Made by a program: the position numbers and the translations under genes. A DNA stretch of 32,864 bases from SIG653 sp045577455 (lineage in GTDB: Bacteria; Bacillota; Clostridia; Oscillospirales; CAG-382). The number at the start of each line of letters is the position of its first letter. Within the stretch, counting starts at the first letter, position 1. Of this stretch, positions 1 through 5,394 are shown piece after piece. The DNA lies in assembly GCA_045577455.1 (NCBI GenBank), contig JAZNIJ010000129.1, forward strand, positions 1-32,864, written 5' to 3'. The notes beneath the pieces were generated by a model, which searched no databases, was not told the DNA's origin, and saw only the letters and a program-made list of their open reading frames with translations.

Positions 1-72
1 TCTCACAACGCTTGATCTATACAATTACAACAGCTTTATTGACATTATTAACATATTTGGGATTATTTCATA

Positions 73-378
73 TCAATCTTCGGTATCATTATGTTCCGTT
101 TTATTTTTTTTGGAATCTTTATTTTCTGAACGGTTATTAAGAAGCACAACACCTATTGCTCCCCCCACCATAACAAGAAATGCTATCATAAATATATGCG
201 GTTCAAAAGAAGCATCGCTTGAAGATAAATTTATGCTTTCAATATTATCTGCTATCATTTTGCCCGAAACACAAGTCGCACTTACTTTTGAAAAGAAAAC
301 CTTGGAGGAAAATGCAAGTAAAACCAGCACAGCCAAAGCAAAAACAACTAAAAGATATTTTGTTTTCATTTTTTCCAT
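73..378 (-). CDS. Small two-TM membrane protein, function unknown
   Basis: A 101-residue protein with an N-terminal hydrophobic segment (about residues 8-28), a polar Ser/Asn-rich stretch, a second hydrophobic segment (about 62-82, rich in Gly/Val) and a highly charged Lys/Asp/Glu tail. I do not recognise the family. The start at 378 is preceded by AAGGAG with an 8-base spacing, and a perfect consensus promoter lies 40-70 bases upstream, so this is a real, well expressed gene rather than a shadow. The topology (two helices, charged cytoplasmic tail) suggests a small membrane accessory protein, but no partner is visible. It points away from the window interior and is followed by about 70 bases in which I see nothing. 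Confidence 0.7.
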   Translation of the reverse strand: MEKMKTKYLLVVFALAVLVLLAFSSKVFFSKVSATCVSGKMIADNIESINLSSSDASFEPHIFMIAFLVMVGGAIGVVLLNNRSENKDSKKNKTEHNDTED

Positions 379-419
379 CCTCAGCTCTCCTTCTTAATAT
401 CCAAACAATTTACACATAA

Positions 420-448
420 ATTATACAATATTATTTTTTATTTGTCAA
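420..448 (-). promoter_or_regulatory. Sigma-A type promoter for the small membrane protein
   Basis: On the minus strand: TTGACA (443-448), 17-base spacer, TATAAT (420-425). Both hexamers are perfect matches to the consensus. It lies about 40 bases upstream of the start at 378. Confidence 0.85.
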
Positions 449-553
449 GAGTTTTTCAAAAGAAAGTTCACAAATTGCGAAAAAATATATTTAATTTGTC
501 TTTTTATCACCAATATTTAAAGTAATTATGGTTATTTTATATTCGCAAGAGAC

Positions 554-1516
554 TTATTGAAGTTCACCTATTTCGGATGGTGACAAGCCGTGGATAGCTA
601 TATTGATTGACATAGAAAGTAGCTTTGATGCTTCCTTTATAATTTTATCGCTTTCTTTTGGCGCAACAAAGAAATTATTTTTTTCGCATTGCAAATTTGC
701 AAAGTGTTCGCTCCCAACAAGGTCGGAAACAAGGGTGAAAGCGTCAACAACCGTTGGTATTCCTATTGCAATAACAGGCACACCGAGGGTGTTTTCATTA
801 AGCTCCAGCCGTCTGTTTGCAACTCCAGCACCCGGGGAAATACCTGCGTTTGATATCTGAACCGTTGTTGCAAGTCGAGAGAGTCGGCGTGATGCAAGGG
901 AGTCAACCGCAATAACGCATTTTGGAGACAGCTTTTCAACAAGCGCAGAAACAAACTCCGCACTTTCAAGCCCCGTTGTTCCCATAACTCCTGTCTGAAC
1001 CGCAACAACATCGCCTAAATTCATAGAAGTATACAGCCCATTTTTCAGCTTTTTAATGTGTCTTGAAGCAATAACACCGCTTATCGTTTTAGGGCCTATG
1101 GCATCGGAAACAATTTCATCATTACCTATGCCTGCAACAAGGACGCAGCCATCACCTTGGGGAATCTGCTCCTTTATCAGAACAGAAAGGGCAATAGCAA
1201 GGGTTTCAAGCTGGGATGATGACTTTAATTGCAATTCGCCAACATCAACGGTTATATATTGCCCCGCCCTTTTTCCGCTTTGTTTTTCCCCCTTTTCTTC
1301 GCCAACAATTGTTTTTGTTACCTCATATCCGTTTATTTGGTAATTTTCCGTTATAATTCCATCATCCTCGCCCTTTTCAACATTAAATTCGTGAGTTTCA
1401 AGGGCAAGGTCTGTTTTAGGAAATGAATCTGCCACAGCAATTTCAACCGCTTTTGTATTATCATCTCTGAATTTGCTTTTTGTTTTTTTCATATTCATAA
1501 ATTTGTTATCCCCCAT
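554..1516 (-). CDS. gpr: Germination protease GPR (spore protease)
   Basis: GPR is the aspartic-type endopeptidase that degrades small acid-soluble spore proteins (SASPs) at germination. It is made in the forespore as a zymogen that removes its own N-terminus. Visible hallmarks are the SASP-like autoprocessing motif TDLALE (residues 35-40), the VTKTIV and GKRAGQYIT stretches, the GIGNDEIVSDAIGP segment (129-142) with a conserved Asp, and a second Asp in VIAVDSLASR (around 205). These two Asp residues correspond to the family's catalytic pair. Length (320 aa) is a little below the 370 aa of Bacillus. The start is ambiguous: ATG at 1516 has GGAG about 12 bases upstream, while an ATG a few codons in is preceded by GGGGG. 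It is divergent from rpsT, an arrangement common in spore formers. I could not find a convincing sigma-G promoter. Confidence 0.93.
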   Translation of the reverse strand: MGDNKFMNMKKTKSKFRDDNTKAVEIAVADSFPKTDLALETHEFNVEKGEDDGIITENYQINGYEVTKTIVGEEKGEKQSGKRAGQYITVDVGELQLKSSSQLETLAIALSVLIKEQIPQGDGCVLVAGIGNDEIVSDAIGPKTISGVIASRHIKKLKNGLYTSMNLGDVVAVQTGVMGTTGLESAEFVSALVEKLSPKCVIAVDSLASRRLSRLATTVQISNAGISPGAGVANRRLELNENTLGVPVIAIGIPTVVDAFTLVSDLVGSEHFANLQCEKNNFFVAPKESDKIIKEASKLLSMSINIAIHGLSPSEIGELQ

Positions 1517-1672
1517 TTTTTCTTATTATCTCCATATTTTTAAAAGCAAACTCTGCTTTACGGAAATTGACTTGATAAAAATACAAAACCAAAATATACC
1601 GCTTTTTCACATACTGTCAAAAAAATTTAACTTTTTTTTTGTTTTTTTCTTTGTTTTTTTTGAAAAAACCTA

Positions 1673-1701
1673 TTGCAAAATAGAAAAATGTGTGGTATAA
1701 T
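1673..1701 (+). promoter_or_regulatory. Promoter of rpsT
   Basis: TTGCAA (1673-1678), 17-base spacer, TATAAT (1696-1701), with an extended -10 TG at 1693-1694. It lies 38 bases upstream of rpsT, whose Shine-Dalgarno AGGAGG is at 1727-1732. Confidence 0.85.
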
Positions 1702-1739
1702 TCATAGGAAACGGAAAAAGACATACAGGAGGAAACGAA

Positions 1740-2000
1740 ATGCCTAACATTAAGTCTGCGAAGAAAAGAGTAAAAGTTACTGCTACTAAGACTTTGAGAA
1801 ATCAAATGATCAAGTCCGCCCTCAAATCTTCCATTCGTAAGTATAAAGCTGCTATCGCTGCTGGCGATAAGGATGCTGCTGCTGTAGCATACAAAGATGC
1901 AGTTAAGAAGGTTGACAAGGCAGTTAACAAGGGTATTCTTCACAAGAACAATGCTGCAAGGAAAAAGAGCCGCTACACCAAGCTGCTTAACGCTATGTAA
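1740..2000 (+). CDS. rpsT: 30S ribosomal protein S20
   Basis: An 86-residue, very Lys/Ala-rich protein beginning MPNIKSAKKRVKV, the signature N-terminus of bS20, which binds 16S rRNA helices early in 30S assembly. Length and the C-terminal IHKNNAARKKSRL-like block (here ILHKNNAARKKSRYTKLL) match the family. A strong AGGAGG sits 7 bases before the ATG and a consensus promoter lies just upstream. It is a monocistronic unit closed by a GC-rich hairpin, which fits a highly expressed ribosomal gene. Confidence 0.98.
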   Translation: MPNIKSAKKRVKVTATKTLRNQMIKSALKSSIRKYKAAIAAGDKDAAAVAYKDAVKKVDKAVNKGILHKNNAARKKSRYTKLLNAM

Positions 2001-2106
2001 TTAAAATTCGTTATTTTAATTCACATTGCCGACAACACCAATCAAGTCTGTCACTCTTGATTTGCTGCATAATGTGTAATCGGTTAGTTTAGTTTGTCCT
2101 TAATTT

Positions 2107-2128
2107 CCCCCGTCTGAACAGACGGGGG
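2107..2128 (+). terminator. Hairpin after rpsT
   Basis: A 10-bp GC-rich perfect stem (2107-2116 with 2119-2128) and a tiny loop lie about 100 bases after rpsT. No strong T-run follows, so its terminator function is probable, not certain. A shorter ATCAAG/CTTGAT hairpin precedes it at about 2041-2061. Confidence 0.55.
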
Positions 2129-2159
2129 ATTGCATTAACCCTGTTATTTAATTCAATAT

Positions 2160-2234
2160 GCCTCCATAGTTAAATGGATATAATAAACCCCTCCTAAGGG
2201 TTAGTTATGGGTTCGATTCCCGTTGGGGGTGCCA
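2160..2234 (+). tRNA. tRNA-Arg (anticodon CCU)
   Basis: A complete cloverleaf can be drawn. The acceptor strand GCCTCCA pairs with TGGGGGT with two G-U pairs. The anticodon stem AACCC/GGGTT encloses the loop CTCCTAA (anticodon CCT). The T-arm is ATGGG-TTCGATT-CCCGT. The discriminator is G, followed by an encoded CCA. The anticodon CCU reads AGG, arginine. Its 3' half (from the anticodon loop onward) is duplicated 1,936 bp downstream, marking it as the integration target of the adjoining element. The gene remains intact after insertion. Confidence 0.95.
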
Positions 2235-2235
2235 A
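2191..2235 (+). repeat. attL: 45-bp direct repeat inside tRNA-Arg
   Basis: Bases 2191-2235 are identical to 4127-4171. The identity begins exactly at the anticodon loop (CTCCTAA) and runs through the encoded CCA plus one A. This is the classic footprint of a tyrosine recombinase that crosses over at a tRNA anticodon loop. Confidence 0.9.
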
Positions 2236-2240
2236 ATTAA

Positions 2241-2272
2241 AAACAGACGAACTTTGTGCTCGTCTGTTTTTT
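2241..2272 (+). terminator. Terminator downstream of tRNA-Arg
   Basis: A 10-bp perfect stem AAACAGACGA / TCGTCTGTTT (2241-2250 with 2260-2269), followed by a T-run. It lies just inside the integrated element, so it was probably supplied by the element to replace the host's terminator. Confidence 0.85.
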
Positions 2273-2322
2273 GTTTCGTAGGATAAAATACGGGGACCGA
2301 AGGGTACGTGTTGAATGACACG

Positions 2323-2398
2323 ATTAGCAGGAAATTAGCAGAAAATCGCCGTTTTGCTAATCGCCTGCTAATCGGATTCTTAGCAAAATCTTGCTAAT
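2323..2398. repeat. Left cluster of TGCTAAT recombinase-type sites
   Basis: Exact copies of TGCTAAT or its complement ATTAGCA start at 2323, 2334, 2355, 2366 and 2392, with a degenerate copy near 2380. The first four form two tandem pairs, each pair exactly 11 bp apart, one pair in each orientation. Together with the cluster at 3978-4025 they look like arm-type binding sites for an integrase or excisionase. The position near the element end supports this, but the function is inferred. Confidence 0.7.
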
Positions 2399-2454
2399 TT
2401 GCGCAGGCGTATGTTCCATCCATAAACTTTTTTATAAATTTTTTATAAAATATA

Positions 2455-2483
2455 TTGCATTCTATCGCAAACTGTGGTAAAAT
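2455..2483 (+). promoter_or_regulatory. Promoter of the structured RNA
   Basis: TTGCAT (2455-2460), 17-base spacer, TAAAAT (2478-2483), with an extended -10 TG. The expected transcription start (about 2489-2491) coincides with the first base of the long inverted repeat that closes the RNA structure. Confidence 0.8.
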
Positions 2484-2489
2484 GATTAT

Positions 2490-2690
2490 GCCAAACTAAT
2501 TATATATTGCAAAATGGTATTTTTTATCCGTGGGGATACTATACCCTTTCTGAATTCCGTATGAATTTGATAAAAACGCAAATTCTATTATGACGGAATT
2601 CGGGTAAAACCATTTTGCATAATAATTAGTTTGGCGACTATCGGAGTTTGCGTTTTTTGTGCGGTTACTTCGGTAGCCGCACTTTTTATT
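2490..2690 (+). ncRNA. Candidate structured RNA, ~200 nt, upstream of lipoprotein
   Basis: The segment 2490-2635 folds on itself in nested blocks: GCCAAACTAATTAT (2490-2503) with 2622-2635, TGCAAAATGGT (2508-2518) with 2609-2619, ACCC plus GAATTCCGT (2543-2560) with 2593-2605, and GAATTTG (2563-2569) with CAAATTC (2579-2585). A side hairpin TATCC/GGATA sits at 2525-2538. The RNA would begin at the promoter's predicted start and end at an intrinsic terminator (2659-2693), just before the Shine-Dalgarno of the lipoprotein gene. It does not match any riboswitch or small RNA class I can recall. It may be an independent small RNA, or a leader that controls read-through into the lipoprotein. Confidence 0.7.
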
Positions 2691-2693
2691 TTT
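2659..2693 (+). terminator. Intrinsic terminator between structured RNA and lipoprotein gene
   Basis: Stem GTGCGGTTAC (2659-2668) with GTAGCCGCAC (2673-2682), a UUCG tetraloop and an 11-base T-rich tail. It ends immediately before the AGGAGG of the lipoprotein gene, so any transcript from 2490 must pass it to express that gene. Confidence 0.9.
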
Positions 2694-2707
2694 AGGAGGA
2701 AATTAAA

Positions 2708-3901
2708 ATGAAAAAAGCAATCAACTTAATCGTCGTGTCAATCCTGGTTTTTTCACTCTTAACCGCTTGCTCAAGCAAGGATAGCCCAACAAACAACACC
2801 AGCAATAGTAACAGTGACAGTAACAGCAACAACACATCCAATCCCACAAGTACATCACAAGTAGACGAGAGTAAAATTGCGTCAATCACAGATTTTTCCA
2901 ATGGTTTAGCGTTCGTGCAATACATCGATGATAAAAACACCTATTGTATTGATAAATCAGGAAAACAGTTGTTTGTATTAGAAAATTGCAACATATATAA
3001 TTTTGCCAAGTTTAATACCAAGATTGCGATGATTCAAACAACTAACATTAACGAATATATTCTTTGTGATAAACAGGGAAAAATATATACAGCCGAAGAT
3101 TTTAGCGCATCACGAATAGTATTAGATACAAATAATCATAAACAAGCATTTTTAGACGGTTATATTATTTTAGAGCGAAGAGAAGAGTCATATACAGGCA
3201 CGAAAATCGAAATGAGTGTGATTGATTCAGATTTTACTACGCTCGTGCCTTTTTCTGTCGAACTGGCAGAGATAATCAATAGTAATATTATGAATGTAAA
3301 CGGGACCAATTATTATGACGGATATCTTTATTTTGAAGATACAATTTTGGATTTGAGAACTGGAACCAAATCATCTGACAGAACACAAATGAGTACAAAA
3401 GTCCCAAAGCTTTCATATTGGGCAAATGGCACTTATGGCACTAGTGGGTTCTATGATCATTTGGAATGGGGCGATATTTACAATGCATTAACTGGTGAAG
3501 TTATAGCCAAAGTAAAGGAAAGTGAAAATATTTCTAACATATTTTTCGTAGGCGACCTGGGTTTGGCTAGATATCATTCAGATAATGGAACCTGGTTTAA
3601 TATTATTGCACAAGATGGCAATACAAAATTCGAACCGATAAAGGCCGAAGGTTCAGAAATGAGGTTTGATGGAGAAACAATATTAACGCTTAACAAATGT
3701 AAGGTAGAAAAGGAAAATGCCGTAATTGAGGGACTTTCTGTAAAATCCTATGACGTGCTTGGTACTTTGTTAGGTGAGATTGTTTTGGAAGACTGGTCTT
3801 GGGGAGGAAGCTTAAGTCTTAATGATGGCGTGATTAAAGTATATAATATAGCGACAAAAGAAATTTCACTTTACAATTCAGCTTTAGAGGAATTATTCTA
3901 A
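2708..3901 (+). CDS. Lipoprotein with WG-repeat-like domain; cargo of tRNA element
   Basis: A 397-residue protein with a clear lipoprotein signal peptide (lipobox LTAC, Cys21) and then a Ser/Asn/Thr-rich linker to about residue 52. The mature part has repeated blocks of the type 'FSNGLAFVQY...YCIDKSGKQLF' and 'YILCDKQGKIYT', resembling the WG-repeat (KWG) beta-propeller-like family found in surface proteins. Some blocks are degenerate, and I cannot name a ligand. The start ATG is preceded by AGGAGG with a 9-base spacing. It is the only protein-coding gene in the element. The preceding terminator means it is expressed by read-through or regulated antitermination. It would be anchored on the outer face of the cytoplasmic membrane. 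Confidence 0.8.
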   Translation: MKKAINLIVVSILVFSLLTACSSKDSPTNNTSNSNSDSNSNNTSNPTSTSQVDESKIASITDFSNGLAFVQYIDDKNTYCIDKSGKQLFVLENCNIYNFAKFNTKIAMIQTTNINEYILCDKQGKIYTAEDFSASRIVLDTNNHKQAFLDGYIILERREESYTGTKIEMSVIDSDFTTLVPFSVELAEIINSNIMNVNGTNYYDGYLYFEDTILDLRTGTKSSDRTQMSTKVPKLSYWANGTYGTSGFYDHLEWGDIYNALTGEVIAKVKESENISNIFFVGDLGLARYHSDNGTWFNIIAQDGNTKFEPIKAEGSEMRFDGETILTLNKCKVEKENAVIEGLSVKSYDVLGTLLGEIVLEDWSWGGSLSLNDGVIKVYNIATKEISLYNSALEELF

Positions 3902-3977
3902 AAAATATTGATAGGTGTTTGCGGTAACACCGTAACATTTCACACGCTTATTATCTCTACCCCAAATTCACTTTATT

Positions 3978-4025
3978 TGCTAATTGCTTGCTAATCGTAC
4001 AACGTAAAACAACATAGTATTAGCA
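3978..4025. repeat. Right cluster of TGCTAAT recombinase-type sites
   Basis: Exact TGCTAAT at 3978 and 3989 (again an 11-bp tandem pair) and ATTAGCA at 4019. This mirrors the left cluster and places such sites near both ends of the element, as expected for arm-type integrase or excisionase sites. Confidence 0.65.
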
Positions 4026-4059
4026 GTAACGGCGTAACACAAGATAAACCTTTAACCTT

Positions 4060-4087
4060 AAAAATCCCCTGACAACAGGGGATTTTT
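4060..4087. terminator. Terminator at right end of the element
   Basis: AAAAATCCCCTG / CAGGGGATTTTT with an ACAA loop, symmetrical and so potentially active on both strands. It insulates the element's lipoprotein transcript from the attR region. The rest of 3902-4126 shows only the TGCTAAT sites and a GATACCG/CGGTATC inverted repeat abutting attR. Confidence 0.85.
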
Positions 4088-4126
4088 AGGTATTACAAGG
4101 GATACCGTTTCTATTTCCATCGGTAT

Positions 4127-4171
4127 CTCCTAAGGGTTAGTTATGGGTTCGATTCCCGTTGGGGGTGCCAA
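4127..4171 (+). repeat. attR: displaced 3' half of tRNA-Arg
   Basis: Identical over 45 bp to 2191-2235. It lacks the tRNA 5' half and acceptor partner, so it is not a functional tRNA. It marks the right junction of the integrated element. The preceding base differs between copies (c at 2190, t at 4126), as does the following base, which fixes the limits of the repeat. Confidence 0.9.
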
Positions 4172-4172
4172 G

Positions 4173-4204
4173 AAAAAAGCGCTTGCAAATGCAAGCGCTT
4201 TTTC
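4173..4204. terminator. Bidirectional terminator (original tRNA-Arg / MORN gene)
   Basis: AAAAAAGCGCTTGC (4173-4186) pairs with GCAAGCGCTTTTT (4191-4203) around an AAAT loop. In plus orientation it directly follows the tRNA CCA copy, so it is probably the tRNA's ancestral terminator. In minus orientation it closes the MORN gene. Confidence 0.9.
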
Positions 4205-4247
4205 TTATAATCTGTGTCTTTATCATGCGATATATGTTCTTTAAATT

Positions 4248-5177
4248 TTATATATTGGAAATAATGTATCCGTTGCCAAATCGGTTAACAAGTTTATTCT
4301 GAGCATCAAACTCAAATCCCCTTACCAATCTGCCATTTTGAAATTCACCAAAAAAGGTTGTTCCATCACTTTTTTTAAGATATCCGTTAACTCCGCTAAA
4401 TACCCCATTTTTTACACAGCCGACATATTTTTCACCGTTTTTGCAAAGGATTATACCATTACCATCTTTTTTTCCATTTACAATGGGAACGGTTGTTATC
4501 TCTTCAAAATCCCCAAATATATATGTTCCTTTACCATTCCAAGGCAAGCCGTTTTCCCACGTTCCGCGCCAGATGTTTTCAACGCACTCGCTCACTATTC
4601 CAGAAATGTTCCAAATCATTTCTCCTTCACCATTTGGAATACCGTTCTCAAATGTACAACTGAGCACATGGCCCGACGGATATATTACTTTCCCCTTACC
4701 TGTTGGCTTTCCGTTTTTCAACTCTCCCTCATATAATGCTCCGTTTTCAAGAACAATTTTAACAGCGTTTTTCTTCCATCCGAAAGCACATTCTAACCAT
4801 CCAATACAGTTTTCTGCCCACTCCTTGCTAACAAAATATCGGGATTGCAACCTTGATACATATATTCCCTTAAGAATTTCCTTCTCTTTTTCTTCTTCGT
4901 CTTTGCGTTCAATTATTTCCTTAACTATTTCAAGCTCAAAGCAAAACTTCAAAAGCCGTCTTTCTCCAATAAGCGCAGGCGCAAAATCACTGAACAAAGA
5001 TATGGCTTGATGAGAATTCAAGAAAATCTCTTCACCGTATGCTTTCACCATATATTTCAACGCATCAACAGCAGACGAAAACTCAGGACAACCATTATTA
5101 ACTGCCTCACCGCAAAAAGGACAAGTGTGGAAATTTTGTTCCACCGACCATTCTCTCAAACATTTTTCACATTTCAT
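4248..5177 (-). CDS. Zinc-ribbon plus MORN-repeat protein
   Basis: About 309 residues. The N-terminus has two CxxC pairs (CEKC and CPFC) forming a zinc ribbon. Residues 60-145 are alpha-helical and charged. The C-terminal half consists of MORN-type repeats of the 'YEGELKNGKPTGKGKVIYPSG' kind, with at least five recognisable units (GELKNGKPTGKG, CTFENGIPNGEG, GTWENGLPWNGKG, PIVNGKKDGNG, GEFQNGRLVRG). MORN repeats form elongated beta-sheets used in protein or lipid contacts. The start was set at ATG 5177 because GGTGG lies 5-6 bases before it; an upstream in-frame TTG at 5189 overlaps that Shine-Dalgarno. It is the last gene after the PP2C gene, separated by 217 bp, so it may share or merely follow that transcription unit. 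Function unknown. Confidence 0.8.
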   Translation of the reverse strand: MKCEKCLREWSVEQNFHTCPFCGEAVNNGCPEFSSAVDALKYMVKAYGEEIFLNSHQAISLFSDFAPALIGERRLLKFCFELEIVKEIIERKDEEEKEKEILKGIYVSRLQSRYFVSKEWAENCIGWLECAFGWKKNAVKIVLENGALYEGELKNGKPTGKGKVIYPSGHVLSCTFENGIPNGEGEMIWNISGIVSECVENIWRGTWENGLPWNGKGTYIFGDFEEITTVPIVNGKKDGNGIILCKNGEKYVGCVKNGVFSGVNGYLKKSDGTTFFGEFQNGRLVRGFEFDAQNKLVNRFGNGYIISNI

Positions 5178-5236
5178 TTTTTCCACCAACTGATTTTTGT
5201 TTTGATATATTTCTGAATTGGTTATTGCTTTAAATG

Positions 5237-5248
5237 GGTGATATCACC
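5237..5248. promoter_or_regulatory. 12-bp perfect palindrome upstream of MORN gene
   Basis: GGTGATATCACC is a perfect dyad in the 217-bp gap between the PP2C and MORN genes. It could be an operator, but no clear promoter hexamers flank it. Confidence 0.25.
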
Positions 5249-5394
5249 TTTTCATCCGTTGCGCTAAAATTTGTACCGACTTTTTTACTTGGAAATTCAC
5301 CGTCAAGTTAGACAAAAGATGCCACAACATCAAAAAATCACCCATACTCTACAAAACAGGAGCTTTCAAAAATTTCATTCTCACACAAACCCGA

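Larger units (their letters stand above)
2236..4171 (+). mobile_element. Integrase-less element in tRNA-Arg (1,936 bp)
   Basis: The DNA between the two copies of the 45-bp tRNA-derived repeat behaves as an integrated island. The left copy restores the tRNA, and the right copy is the displaced original 3' end, still followed by what is probably the original tRNA terminator (4173-4204). Inside there is, in order, a terminator (2241-2272), a cluster of TGCTAAT sites (2323-2398), a promoter and a roughly 200-nt folded RNA with its own terminator (2455-2693), one lipoprotein gene (2708-3901), a second TGCTAAT cluster (3978-4025) and a terminator (4060-4087). No integrase, excisionase, relaxase or replication gene fits in the space. 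It is therefore either a non-autonomous element moved in trans or a deletion remnant. The tidy arrangement of sites at both ends favours the former (inference). Confidence 0.85.

Noticed and set aside
1517..1640. Sigma-G promoter for gpr
   Set aside because: gpr should be forespore-expressed, but I could not align convincing -35 and -10 boxes of sigma-G type upstream of 1516.
2236..4126. Integrase or excisionase gene inside the element
   Set aside because: Apart from the lipoprotein no frame over 80 codons is credible; no tyrosine recombinase motif is visible on either strand.
4127..4171. Second tRNA-Arg gene
   Set aside because: Only the 3' half from the anticodon loop is present. No D-arm, 5' acceptor strand or promoter; it is the attR copy.
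5244..5345. 33-codon minus-strand ORF between the PP2C and MORN genes
   Set aside because: Has an ATG but no Shine-Dalgarno and no recognisable sequence. Could be chance in AT-rich DNA.
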